Shown: one piece after another, positions 51,078 to 59,695 of the stretch
How positions within the stretch are numbered: position 1 is the stretch's first letter
How the letters are laid out: every line of letters begins with the position of its first letter
NCBI RefSeq assembly: GCF_002332425.1
Contig: NZ_NRGS01000022.1
Coordinates: 22,185 to 86,184, forward strand
Reading direction: 5' to 3'
Length of the DNA stretch: 64,000 bases
Source of the DNA: Brachybacterium alimentarium
Lineage (GTDB): Bacteria > Actinomycetota > Actinomycetes > Actinomycetales > Dermabacteraceae
Made by a program: the position numbers and the translations under genes
The notes under the pieces: generated by a model
Databases searched by the model: none
Seen by the model: the letters and a program-made list of their open reading frames with translations, nothing else
What the model was told of the DNA's origin: nothing

Positions 51078-52865
51078 ATGACGCTGCGCGCCAGCACGCA
51101 TGACGGCACCCACCCCCGGCCGACGATGATGCGGGAGACTTGGAGCTCGCTCGACGGCAGCTGGGCCTTCGCGCACGATGACGACGGCGTCGGCCTGGCC
51201 GAGCGCTGGTTCGAACCGTCGCAGGCCGAGGCCTTCGACCGCGAGATCACGGTGCCCTTCGTGCCCGAGTCCGAGGCCTCCGGCATCCACGAACCCGGTT
51301 TCCATCCCATCGTCTGGTATCGCCGCACGATCACCGCGAGCGCGGAGCCGGGCCGACGTGTGCTGCTGCACCTGGGGGCCGTGGACCACGAGGCGCACGT
51401 CTGGGTCGACGGGCGCCTCGCCGGTCACCACGTCGGCGGGCAGACCGCGTTCAGCTGCGACCTCACGGATCTCCTGGATGCCGGTGAGGAGCACGTGGTC
51501 GTGGTGCGCGCGTTCGATGACCCGCACGACGTCGAGCTGCCCCGCGGCAAGCAGGACTGGCGCGAGGAGCCGCACGGGATCTGGTACCACCGCTCCACCG
51601 GGATCTGGCGCAGCGTATGGCTCGAGACAGTCGGCGAGCAGCACGTGACCGCCTTCCACAGCGACTTCGACATGCCGCGCGCCTGCGTGACGGTGAGCCT
51701 GCGCCTGGCGAGGCGGCCCGAGCCCGGCACCACCGTGCGCATCGCCCTCGTCGCGGGGGAGGAGCGCCTGGGGGCCGTCGAGGTCGCGGCCCATGACACC
51801 CGCGTGGAGACCACGGTCGACGTCCCTGCCGTGCGCAACACGCAGGATCGCGACCGCCTGCTGTGGAGCCCGGAGCACCCGCACCTGGTCGACGTGTCCC
51901 TGGAGGTGCTCCGCGACGGCGAGGTGGTCGACGCGGCCGCCAGCTATCTCGGGCTGCGCACCACCGGGATCGATCGTGGCTGGTTCCTCCTCAACGGCGA
52001 GCCGTACTTCGTGCGCTCCGTGCTCGAGCAGGGCTACTGGCCGTCCTCCCACCTCACGGCTCCGAGCCTGGAGGCGTACCGCGCGGAGGTCGAGCTGATC
52101 AAGGAGCTCGGCTTCACCGCCGCACGCATCCATCAGAAGGTCGAGGACCCCCGCTTCCTGTTCTGGGCGGACACCCTGGGGCTGCTGATCTGGGGCGAGA
52201 CCGCCAACGCCTACTCGTACTCGCCGCGCGCCGTCGGCGCGCTCATGGGGGAATGGACGGAGATCGTCGAGCAGGTGCGACCCCATCCGTCGGTCGTCAC
52301 CTGGGTGCCGATGAACGAGTCCTGGGGAGTGCGCGATCTCGCCGACCACGCCCCGCAGAAGGACCTCACCATCGCGCTCACCGCGGTCACGCGCGCCCTG
52401 GACCCCAGCAGGCCCGTGGTCGCCAACGACGGCTACGAGATCACCGGCGGCGACATCCTCGCCCTGCACGACTACACGACCGATGCGGAGATCCTCGCGC
52501 GCCGCTACCGCGATGAGGCCGCAGTGCAGGACGTGGTCGAGAGCCGGGGCCCGCAGGGACGGCGCCCCATCGACGACGCCGCCCAGCACGTGACCGACGG
52601 CGCTCCGGTGATGATCACCGAGTTCGGCGGGATCGCCTACGCCGCCGAGGGCACCTGGGGCTACGCGACCGTGACCACCGCGGAGGAGTTCGAGGAGAAG
52701 GTCGGCGGGCTGTTCGCCGCGCTGAACGCGAGCCCTGTCCTCGCCGGGCACTGCTACACGCAGCTCACCGACACTCTCCAGGAGGCCAACGGGCTCGCGG
52801 ATGCGCAGCGCCGGCCCAAGCTCGATGCGGCGAGGATCCGCGCGCTCGTCACCGGACGTCCGTGA
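51078..52865 (+). CDS. Glycoside hydrolase family 2 protein
   Basis: A 595-residue enzyme with the usual three domains: jelly-roll sugar-binding (about 1-190), immunoglobulin-like (about 190-295) and a TIM barrel (about 300-595). The acid/base Glu is E414 in PMNESWGV and the nucleophile E515 in MITEFGGIAYA. Most GH2 enzymes are beta-galactosidases, beta-glucuronidases or beta-mannosidases; the substrate is not clear, and the chain is short because it lacks extra C-terminal domains. No signal peptide is present, so it is cytoplasmic. ATG 51078 follows AGGAGCG by 8 bases. Confidence 0.88.
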   Translation: MTLRASTHDGTHPRPTMMRETWSSLDGSWAFAHDDDGVGLAERWFEPSQAEAFDREITVPFVPESEASGIHEPGFHPIVWYRRTITASAEPGRRVLLHLGAVDHEAHVWVDGRLAGHHVGGQTAFSCDLTDLLDAGEEHVVVVRAFDDPHDVELPRGKQDWREEPHGIWYHRSTGIWRSVWLETVGEQHVTAFHSDFDMPRACVTVSLRLARRPEPGTTVRIALVAGEERLGAVEVAAHDTRVETTVDVPAVRNTQDRDRLLWSPEHPHLVDVSLEVLRDGEVVDAAASYLGLRTTGIDRGWFLLNGEPYFVRSVLEQGYWPSSHLTAPSLEAYRAEVELIKELGFTAARIHQKVEDPRFLFWADTLGLLIWGETANAYSYSPRAVGALMGEWTEIVEQVRPHPSVVTWVPMNESWGVRDLADHAPQKDLTIALTAVTRALDPSRPVVANDGYEITGGDILALHDYTTDAEILARRYRDEAAVQDVVESRGPQGRRPIDDAAQHVTDGAPVMITEFGGIAYAAEGTWGYATVTTAEEFEEKVGGLFAALNASPVLAGHCYTQLTDTLQEANGLADAQRRPKLDAARIRALVTGRP

Positions 52866-52903
52866 GCAGCTGGACGTCCGTCCCGACCGGACGTCCGCAG
52901 ACG

Positions 52904-52939
52904 GCGAGCCGCCCCTGCCCACAGGCAGAGGCGGCTCGC
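52904..52939. terminator. Bidirectional terminator hairpin
   Basis: GCGAGCCGCC (52904-52913) and GGCGGCTCGC (52930-52939) form a 10-bp stem, with an inner TGCC/GGCA stem in the loop, between the convergent GH2 and POT transporter genes. Confidence 0.85.
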
Positions 52940-52959
52940 AGCGTCGGTGGCGGGAGGGG

Positions 52960-54546
52960 TCAGAGGACCCCGCGCATGCGCCGATGGACCGGCTTGGAGA
53001 TCGCGAGCATGATCAGCCCGATCCCGATGGTCACCGCGCCGAGGACACCGAAGTATGCTCCCTCGGTCTCGGCGGAGTAGAACTGCGCGAGCGCACCGGA
53101 CAGCGACGTGCCCAGGGCGACCGACAGGTTGTACAGCGCCATCATCATCACCGGGAAGGCAGCCGGGGCCAGCTTGGTGGTGAGCGAGAGGCCCACTGGG
53201 GACAGCGAGAGCTCGCCGAGCGTGGCGACCAGCATGATCAGCGCGATCCACAGCACCGGCACCGAGGCCACCGGCACCATCGGCAGGAACAGCAGGAACG
53301 CGGCGCCCATGAGCATGATGCCGAGCGAGAACTTCTTCGGCGTGGTGGGCTGGCGCGTGCCGAGCTTCGTCCACAGCGCGGCGAACACCGGTGCCAGCGT
53401 GATGATGAAGAACGGGTTGAAGGACTGCGCCCAGGAGATCGGCATCTCCCAGCCCAGCAGGTTGCGGTTCAGCCGCGTGTCCGAGTACAGCGTGATCACC
53501 GTGAACTGCTGCTGGAACAGGGCGAAGAACGCCGCGGTGCCGATGAACAGCGGAATGAAGGCCACCACCCGGGAGCGCTCGTCGGGCCCCACCTTCTTGG
53601 AGGTCAGCAGCATCGCGAAGATGACGATCGCGCCGACGACCGACAGCCCCACCATGATGTTCGCGAGGTTGCCGGGATTCATCATCCCGGTCGCCACGAG
53701 GATCAGCACCACCAGCACCACGAGCACGGCGATGGCCGCCCACAGCAGGTACTTCGAACGGGGGAGGGGATCGGGCACCACGTGCACGGTCTGCGGCAGG
53801 GACCTGCGCGTCAGCAGGTACTGGGTCAGGCCGATGGCCATGCCGATGGCGGCGAGGCCGAAGCCGAGGTGGAAGCCCCATTCCTTCTGGGCGAAGCCGG
53901 TGACCAGCGGCCCGAGGAGGCCGCCGATGTTCACGCCCATGTAGTAGATGGAGAATCCCGCGTCGCGACGGGTGTCCTTGAGGTCGTACAGCGATCCGAC
54001 CAGCGTCGCCGCGGTGGACTTCAGGCCGCCGGAGCCGATGCCCACCAGCAGCAGACCGGTCACCAGTCCGGGCACGCCCGGGATGAGCGCCAGTGCGATA
54101 TGACCGAACATGATCATCACGGCGCTGCCGAACAGCGTCCGCTCGGGGCCCAGCAGCCGGTCGGACACCAGTGCGCCGAGGATCGAGAAGATGTACACCG
54201 ATCCGCCGTACGCCCCGACGATGCTCAGGGCGACGCTCTCGTCGATCCCCAGCCCGCCGGCGGTGGCCGAGAAGTACATGTAGATCGCGAGGATGCCCTG
54301 CATGCCGTAGAAGCTGAAGCGCTCCCACAGCTCGACGCTGAACAGGTTCGCCAACGGCCGGGGCTGGCCCATGAAGGTCTTGCCCGACGGGTTGTGGAGC
54401 CGTTCGCTGCTCAGGGCATCGAGGGCTGCGCCGCCGTCGCCGCCCGGACGGTCGGGGGCGGACGTCGGACCAGGATCGTCAGAGGAATTCACGGTGACCG
54501 ATACTGCGACATCTCGCGAGCCGGTGCCAAGGCCCGGGAGCGCCAT
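52960..54546 (-). CDS. POT/PTR family peptide:H+ symporter (DtpT-like)
   Basis: A 528-residue transporter. The family signature ELWERFSFYGMQGILAIYMYFSAT opens the membrane region at about residue 72. FSIYYMGVNIGGLLGPLVTGF is the second PTR signature. About fourteen helices are expected. The first 60 residues are polar and Asp/Pro-rich and may be cytosolic or partly non-translated; an internal start near residue 17 (VTVNSSDDP) is possible. It imports di- and tripeptides with protons. It lies downstream of, and in tandem with, the CrtI-like gene. TATTTT (54583-54578, minus strand) is a possible -10. Confidence 0.9.
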   Translation of the reverse strand: MALPGLGTGSRDVAVSVTVNSSDDPGPTSAPDRPGGDGGAALDALSSERLHNPSGKTFMGQPRPLANLFSVELWERFSFYGMQGILAIYMYFSATAGGLGIDESVALSIVGAYGGSVYIFSILGALVSDRLLGPERTLFGSAVMIMFGHIALALIPGVPGLVTGLLLVGIGSGGLKSTAATLVGSLYDLKDTRRDAGFSIYYMGVNIGGLLGPLVTGFAQKEWGFHLGFGLAAIGMAIGLTQYLLTRRSLPQTVHVVPDPLPRSKYLLWAAIAVLVVLVVLILVATGMMNPGNLANIMVGLSVVGAIVIFAMLLTSKKVGPDERSRVVAFIPLFIGTAAFFALFQQQFTVITLYSDTRLNRNLLGWEMPISWAQSFNPFFIITLAPVFAALWTKLGTRQPTTPKKFSLGIMLMGAAFLLFLPMVPVASVPVLWIALIMLVATLGELSLSPVGLSLTTKLAPAAFPVMMMALYNLSVALGTSLSGALAQFYSAETEGAYFGVLGAVTIGIGLIMLAISKPVHRRMRGVL

Positions 54547-54654
54547 GTGACAAGTCAGTCGTCAGTCAGATGTCAGAAAAATACGCTGTCCGGCGACAGG
54601 CGCGGGCGACGAGTCCGGGCGGCAGGACCGGCGGTGAGCACGAGGACGCCCACC

Positions 54655-56154
54655 TCAGTCGCGCGGATCGGGGGACAGGTCCGGCATCTCTCGGATCCCG
54701 AACTCCTGGCGCAGCACCCGCCGGGCCGCGTGCCACCCGTTCATCCCGTGCACGCCCGGGCCGGGCGGTGTCGCGGCCGAGCAGAGGTACCAGCCGGTGT
54801 CGGCCAGACGATACGGATCCCAGCGCGCGGTGGGACGGGCGATCATGTCCCACATCGTCACCCGCCCCATGGAGATGTCGCCGCCCACCAGCGACGGATT
54901 GTGATGGGCCATCTCGGAAGCGGGGATCCCGCGCGAGGTGACGATGACGTCGCGGAAGCCCGGGGCGAACCGCTCGATCTGTCGGGTGACCAGCTCGGTC
55001 GGATCGATCGTGCTCCCCGCCGGCACATGTGCGTACGTCCACAGCGGGCGCAGGCCCCCGTGGATCCGGGAAGGATCGACGAGCGACGGATCGCTCACCA
55101 GCGTCACGGGATGCTCGGGGACCCGTCCGGCGGCGACCTCCGCCTCCGCTGCGGCCATCTGATGACGGGTGCCGCCGAGATGCTGGGTCCCCGCGAGCGC
55201 CACGTCCGGATCCCGCCACGGCACCGGACCGGACAGCACGAAGTCGACCTTCGCCGCGGCGTCACCGTGCCGGAATCTCCGCAGCGCGGCTTCCAACGGG
55301 CGCGGCAGTCGGTTGGCGAGGATGTCTGCGGCGGCGCCTGCGGTGGTGTCCAGCAGCACCGCCCGGGCGGGAGGCACGTCGCGCCACGTGCGCACGCGAT
55401 GCCCGGTGGTGAGCTGTCCGCCGTGGGCCCGGAGATCCGAGACCAGGGCGTCCATGATCGACTGCGACCCGCCGACGGGGATCGGCCAGCCCACGCCGTG
55501 CGCGATGGTGCCCAACAGTGCTGATGTCGCGCTCAGCGCGAGCGAGGGCAGGCGCCCGATGGCATGTGCGCCGACGCCGGTGAGCAGGGCGCGGGCGCGC
55601 TCGGTGCGGAAGGGGAGCGACCAGGCGGGAGTGCCCTGCAGTCCCAGCAGTGCCCCGAACAGCGGTGCGGCGGCGAGCGTGCGCGGAGTCACCAGGGCTT
55701 GAGGGATCGAGCGCTTGTCGCCGAGGGAGAGCTCGACCACCAGATCCTGATCGCGGGAGAGCGCTCCGAGGGTGGCGCGCCAGGCAGCGGCGTCCGCACC
55801 GAGCCCGTCGGCCGTGCGCTCCGCGTCGCGCCACGCGATCGCCGCCGGCTCGGCATCCAGGGGCTGCGCGTAGGACGCCTCGGGCGCCACCAGCTCGACC
55901 CCGCGGGCCCGCACGTCGAACTTCGTGAAGAAGGGACTGGCGAGGGCCAACGGATGACCCGCCGAGCAGATGTCGTGGAGGATCCCGGGGGCGAGCCCGA
56001 GGTCGAGAGTGCGCGCACCGCCGCCGAGGGTCTCCTCGGATTCGAGCACCTGGACGCTGAGACCCGCTCGGGCGAGGGTGACGGCGGCGGCCAGGCCGTT
56101 GGGTCCGGAGCCGACGACGACCGCGTCGAACTCGTGGGCCGGGGGAACGCTCAT
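54655..56154 (-). CDS. Phytoene-dehydrogenase-like FAD/NAD(P)-binding oxidoreductase
   Basis: A 499-residue flavoprotein. The FAD-binding motif is [30 protein letters not shown] (residues 9-38), followed by GGGARTLDL, and the C-terminus has [25 protein letters not shown], the usual CrtI/amine-oxidase-like FAD-closing motif. It belongs to the uncharacterised actinobacterial group related to carotenoid desaturases; no other carotenoid gene is near. The start ATG 56154 has TAAGCT 6 bases upstream and no ribosome-binding site (leaderless). The substrate is unknown. Confidence 0.85.
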   Translation of the reverse strand: MSVPPAHEFDAVVVGSGPNGLAAAVTLARAGLSVQVLESEETLGGGARTLDLGLAPGILHDICSAGHPLALASPFFTKFDVRARGVELVAPEASYAQPLDAEPAAIAWRDAERTADGLGADAAAWRATLGALSRDQDLVVELSLGDKRSIPQALVTPRTLAAAPLFGALLGLQGTPAWSLPFRTERARALLTGVGAHAIGRLPSLALSATSALLGTIAHGVGWPIPVGGSQSIMDALVSDLRAHGGQLTTGHRVRTWRDVPPARAVLLDTTAGAAADILANRLPRPLEAALRRFRHGDAAAKVDFVLSGPVPWRDPDVALAGTQHLGGTRHQMAAAEAEVAAGRVPEHPVTLVSDPSLVDPSRIHGGLRPLWTYAHVPAGSTIDPTELVTRQIERFAPGFRDVIVTSRGIPASEMAHHNPSLVGGDISMGRVTMWDMIARPTARWDPYRLADTGWYLCSAATPPGPGVHGMNGWHAARRVLRQEFGIREMPDLSPDPRD

Positions 56155-56166
56155 GGAGCCAGCTTA
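56155..56166 (-). promoter_or_regulatory. Leaderless -10 of the CrtI-like gene
   Basis: On the minus strand TAAGCT (56166-56161) is followed by 6 bases and ATG 56154. Confidence 0.5.
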
Positions 56167-56288
56167 GTCAGGGCGGGGGAGGCGGAGTCAGCGCAGGAGC
56201 GTCGACAGTGAGCCCTGATCGATGCGCCCGGACATGCGGTGAGCCGTAGGGAGAGCGAGGAGGGCCCTGTCCGTGGACTGGCCTCTCA

Positions 56289-56322
56289 TTTACGAAACAC
56301 CGATGTCGCGTAATGTGGAGGG
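56289..56322 (+). promoter_or_regulatory. Leaderless promoter of the siderophore-interacting protein gene
   Basis: TTTACG (56289-56294), a 16-base spacer and TAATGT (56311-56316) precede ATG 56323 by 6 bases. GGAGGG abuts the ATG directly and is too close to be a ribosome-binding site. Confidence 0.65.
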
Positions 56323-57177
56323 ATGGAGACCACGACGACGCCCACCCCGCCCCCTGCCGCCGCCGAGCGCGGGGCACGCCGCCCGCGCAAGCAGGCCGTG
56401 CTCGAGGTGATCGGCAAGACCCGCATCACACCGCAGCTGCTGCGCGTCACCCTCGGAGGGGACGGTTATGACGACCTCAACCGCAACGAGCACAGTGATG
56501 CCTACGTGAAGCTGCTGATCGCCGATCCGGCCACCGGCCTCACGCCCCCGTACGACCTCGATGCGCTGCGTGAGGAGGCTCCCGAGCAGCTGCCGGTGCG
56601 CCGCACCTACACGGTGCGCCGCTGGGACGACGAGGCTCGCACCATCGACGTCGACTTCGTCCTGCACGGCCACGGTGAGGACGCCGGCACCGCCGCTCGC
56701 TGGGCCGACGAGGCGCTCCCGGGCGACCGCATCGCGATGAACGGCGCCGGCGGCGGATACACGCCCGACCCGGCGTCCACCACGCACCTGCTGATCGGCG
56801 ATCACGCCGCGGTGCCGGCGATCGCGGCCTCGCTGGAGACGATGGACCCCGGCGCCACCGGCCTCGTCCTCATCCACCTCGATGAGGAGTCCGACGTCCT
56901 CACCCTCGAGCACCCCGAGGGCATCGAGGTGCGCTGGGTGATCGGCGAGCGCGAGCAGCTGCTCGACGCGGTCAGCGCGCTGGACCTCGAGACGGACGGG
57001 CTGCAGGTGTTCTGCCACTGCGAGCGCGGCCTCACCAAGCAGCTGCGCCGGGTGCTCGTCAAGGAGGCGGGCATCCCGCGGGACCAGATCTCGATCTCGG
57101 CCTACTGGGCCCTGGGCCGGATCGAGGACCAGTTCCAGGCCGAGAAGCGCGAGGCGATCGGGAAGATCGATGACTGA
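56323..57177 (+). CDS. Siderophore-interacting protein (FAD-dependent ferric reductase)
   Basis: A 284-residue SIP/ViuB-family protein. A FAD-binding beta barrel occupies residues about 25-140, with the flavin motif RRTYTVRRWDDE and YTPDPASTTHLLIGDHAAVPAI. The C-terminal NAD(P)H domain ends YWALGRIEDQFQAEKREAIG. Such enzymes reduce Fe3+ in siderophores after uptake and release the iron. The first 20 residues are Thr/Pro/Ala-rich. A leaderless promoter precedes it. No ferric-siderophore importer is adjacent, but an FecBCD-type importer is encoded at 5.1-8.2 kb. Confidence 0.92.
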   Translation: METTTTPTPPPAAAERGARRPRKQAVLEVIGKTRITPQLLRVTLGGDGYDDLNRNEHSDAYVKLLIADPATGLTPPYDLDALREEAPEQLPVRRTYTVRRWDDEARTIDVDFVLHGHGEDAGTAARWADEALPGDRIAMNGAGGGYTPDPASTTHLLIGDHAAVPAIAASLETMDPGATGLVLIHLDEESDVLTLEHPEGIEVRWVIGEREQLLDAVSALDLETDGLQVFCHCERGLTKQLRRVLVKEAGIPRDQISISAYWALGRIEDQFQAEKREAIGKIDD

Positions 57178-57267
57178 GATCGCTGGGATCGCGGGGACTG
57201 CTGAGATCGCTGGGATCGCTGGGATCGTGGGGACCGCTGAGATCGCCGGAACCCGTGGGGTCGCTGG
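57178..57267. repeat. 9-bp tandem repeat array (GATCGCTGG), ten degenerate copies
   Basis: The array starts directly after the TGA of the siderophore-interacting gene. Units are GATCGCTGG, GATCGCGGG, GACTGCTGA, GATCGCTGG, GATCGCTGG, GATCGTGGG, GACCGCTGA, GATCGCCGG and two more decayed copies. It fills most of the gap before the next gene. Confidence 0.92.
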
Positions 57268-57318
57268 GAGAGCAGAGCCAGCGCTCTCCGAGGTCTCGAC
57301 CGCGGCCGAGCGGACCCG

Positions 57319-57981
57319 ATGACCGACGGGACGGAGCCGCCCTCGCTGGTCGTGGGTGACGACGGGCTCGCCCGCCCCGCCTGGGCCTCGGTGCACGAGG
57401 ACCTGCGTACCTATTACGACACCGAGTGGGGCCTGCCGGTGCACGATGAGCAGGGCGTCTTCGAGCGCCTCGCCCTCGAGGGCTTCCAGTCCGGGCTGTC
57501 GTGGGCGACGATCCTGCGTCGCCGCGAGGGCTTCCGCCGCGCCTTCGCGGGCTTTGCTCTCGAGCCCGTCGCGGCATTCGGCGAGCAGGAGGTGGCCGAG
57601 CTCCTCCAGGACACCGGGATCATCCGCCACCGCGGCAAGATCGAGGCCACGATCGCCAACGCCCGCGCGGCCATCGCCCTGCGTGAGCTGGACGGGCTCG
57701 GGCCGCGCGGCGATCTCGGGCCCGGCAGCCATCTGGGTCAGCTGGTGTGGTCGTACCGGCCCGAGCGCACACCGCAACCGGCTGCGCCCGCCGAGGTGCC
57801 CACCACGAGCACCGAATCGGTCGCCCTCGCCAAGGAGCTCAAGCGCCATGGCTTCCGCTTCGTGGGCCCCACCACGATGTTCGCCCTGATGGAGGCGCTC
57901 GGCGTGGTCGACACCCACCTGCTGGGCTCGCATCGTCGCGGCAGCTCCGGCGTCTGGGCCGAGGACGGCACCCCCGCCTGA
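57319..57981 (+). CDS. DNA-3-methyladenine glycosylase I family protein
   Basis: A 220-residue protein of the TAG family. Family blocks are TYYDTEWGLPVHDE, FERLALEGFQSGLSWATILRRREGFRRAFAGF, DTGIIRHRGKIEATIANARA and KRHGFRFVGPTTMFALMEALGVVDTHLLGSHRRG. TAG removes 3-methyladenine from alkylated DNA. In E. coli TAG a zinc is held by C4, H17, H175 and C179; the aligned positions here are Pro, Tyr, His and Ser, so the zinc site is mostly lost. ATG 57319 has no strong ribosome-binding site. Activity is likely but should be seen as inferred. Confidence 0.85.
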   Translation: MTDGTEPPSLVVGDDGLARPAWASVHEDLRTYYDTEWGLPVHDEQGVFERLALEGFQSGLSWATILRRREGFRRAFAGFALEPVAAFGEQEVAELLQDTGIIRHRGKIEATIANARAAIALRELDGLGPRGDLGPGSHLGQLVWSYRPERTPQPAAPAEVPTTSTESVALAKELKRHGFRFVGPTTMFALMEALGVVDTHLLGSHRRGSSGVWAEDGTPA

Positions 57982-58093
57982 CCTCACCGCCCCCTGCCCC
58001 GGGCGGTCGGCTGACCGTCGGTGCCCCGTGACCGCGCTGCGCGCCACCGACGCAGGTGGCGCAGGCTCTCGCTCGAAGAGCCCGGAGGACCCG

Positions 58094-58168
58094 GTGCGAA
58101 CTGCGGTCGCCCGACGACGTCCACAGTCCGTCATATTCTTCGCGAGCTCCGCTGGACCTGATGTGTGA
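58094..58168 (+). CDS. Possible 24-codon upstream ORF before the MetY gene
   Basis: A GTG-initiated reading frame of 24 codons (VRTAVARRRPQS, then VIFFASSAGPDV) follows GGAGG by 5 bases and ends 58 bases before the MetY start. The Arg-rich start and hydrophobic end resemble a leader peptide only in a general way. Without conservation data it may be chance; it is listed because its ribosome-binding site is better than average for this DNA. Confidence 0.25.
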   Translation: MRTAVARRRPQSVIFFASSAGPDV

Positions 58169-58226
58169 TGTGTCAGCACGCGCCGCATCCAGCGCGGAAA
58201 ACGGCAACGATATCGGGGAGGCCGAC

Positions 58227-59645
58227 GTGAGCACTGCATCCATCCACGCGGGCTGGAGAGCCGAGGACATGCACGGCGCCGTCACCCCTCCGATCTACAG
58301 CTCGAGCGCCTACGCGCACGACGACCACAGCTCGTTGAAGAACCTCTTCGCCCGGCGCAGCGAGGGCTTCGCCTACTCCCGCTCCGGGAACCCCACCACC
58401 GCTGTGCTCGAAGAGCGCATCTCCGCCCTCGAGGGCGGGATCGGAGCGATCGCGGTCGCCAGCGGGCAGGCGGCCACGACCGTCGCGCTGTGCGCACTGC
58501 TGGAACCGGGCAGCCACGTCGTCGCCTCCGAGCTCCTCTACGGAGGCACCACCGAGTTCCTCGATGACACCCTCGCTGACCTGTCCGTGACCAGCACGAG
58601 CGTGGACCCGTGGGACCTGGAAGCGTGGGAACGGGCGATCACGCCCGATACCCGCGCCGTGATCGTCGAGTCCATCGCCAATCCCGGTGCGCAGCTCGTG
58701 GACCTCGACGCGATCAGCGCGATCGCCCATGCCCACGACGTCCCGGTCGTGGTCGACGCGACCCTGTCCAGCCCGGCGCTGTACCGCCCGGGCGAGCACG
58801 GGGCCGACGTGGTGGTCCATTCGGCCACGAAGTACCTCTGCGGCCACGGCACCACCATCGCGGGGCTGATCGTGGACACCGGCAGCTTCGATCCGCGGCG
58901 ATGTCCCGACCGATGGCAGCGCCTCACCACGCCCAACCGACGCTTCGGCGTCACCTTCGCGGACGACTACGACCGCGGCGGCTCCGGACTGCTGTCCTAC
59001 GCGCGCGCCAAGTACGTCACCGATTTCGGGGCCACGCTCCCCGCCACCAGCGCCCAGCAGATCCTGGTGGGCATCGAGACCCTCGATCTGCGCATGCGCA
59101 AGATCAGCGCCGACGCCACCGCTCTCGCCGCTCGCCTGCACGGGGCGACCGGCGTGGAGCGCGTCAACCACCCCACGATCCCCGGCAGGCCGGACGCCGC
59201 TCTCGCCGCGCGAGACTTCCCCCACGGCACCTCCGGAGTGTTCTCCCTCGACCTGGCAGGAGGAGAGACCGCCGCCGCGGCCTTCTGCGATGCCCTGGAG
59301 CTGTTCACCCTCGCCGTCAACATCGGCGACGCCCGCTCGTTGGTGTGCCACCCGGCCACCACTACGCACTCCCACCTGCGGGAGGAGCAGCGCCGGGCGT
59401 GCGGCGTGCTCCCCGGCACGGTCAGGCTGAGCATCGGTCTCGAGGACATCGAAGATCTCGCTGCGGACCTCGACCGGGGCCTCACCGCCGCCGCCCGGGT
59501 CGGGAACGACCGCGCCACGTCGGCCGCCGCCGCGGCCCGGGCCGGACACGACCGCGGTGGCGCGTCGGCAGCCGCCTCCGCGGCACCGGACGCCGCGCCG
59601 ACCGCCACAGCCTCCCCGGACGCGCTGCTCGCTCGGCAGGGGTGA
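58227..59645 (+). CDS. O-acetylhomoserine sulfhydrylase-like PLP enzyme (MetY family)
   Basis: A 472-residue Cys/Met-metabolism PLP enzyme. The start is VSTASIHAGW and the PLP-contacting YSRSGNPTTAVLEERISALEGG is typical. The catalytic Lys is K202 in VHSATKYLCGHG. RLSIGLEDIEDLAADL ends the catalytic core. The last 50 residues are an Ala-rich disordered tail. MetY enzymes add sulfide to O-acetylhomoserine to make homocysteine; related enzymes are cystathionine synthases and methionine gamma-lyases. The start is GTG 58227 with GGGGAGG 5 bases upstream; ATG 58161 is in frame but has no ribosome-binding site. Confidence 0.87.
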   Translation: MSTASIHAGWRAEDMHGAVTPPIYSSSAYAHDDHSSLKNLFARRSEGFAYSRSGNPTTAVLEERISALEGGIGAIAVASGQAATTVALCALLEPGSHVVASELLYGGTTEFLDDTLADLSVTSTSVDPWDLEAWERAITPDTRAVIVESIANPGAQLVDLDAISAIAHAHDVPVVVDATLSSPALYRPGEHGADVVVHSATKYLCGHGTTIAGLIVDTGSFDPRRCPDRWQRLTTPNRRFGVTFADDYDRGGSGLLSYARAKYVTDFGATLPATSAQQILVGIETLDLRMRKISADATALAARLHGATGVERVNHPTIPGRPDAALAARDFPHGTSGVFSLDLAGGETAAAAFCDALELFTLAVNIGDARSLVCHPATTTHSHLREEQRRACGVLPGTVRLSIGLEDIEDLAADLDRGLTAAARVGNDRATSAAAAARAGHDRGGASAAASAAPDAAPTATASPDALLARQG

Positions 59646-59695
59646 TCCCGCTCGCCCAGCGGAACATCCTGGCCCGGCCGCGAGTTCGAGTGAGC

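Noticed and set aside
50874..52922. 682-codon open frame opposite the GH2 gene.
   Set aside because: The plus-strand GH2 protein has both catalytic Glu residues and a ribosome-binding site; the minus frame has neither.
52801..55524. Very long open frame on the plus strand (over 900 codons).
   Set aside because: It is antisense to the POT transporter and CrtI-like genes, both with intact family motifs; long antisense frames are expected at this GC content.
58000..58226. SAM riboswitch before the MetY-like gene.
   Set aside because: A GGCAAC stretch is present, but the stems and conserved core of SAM-I or SAM-IV could not be fitted.
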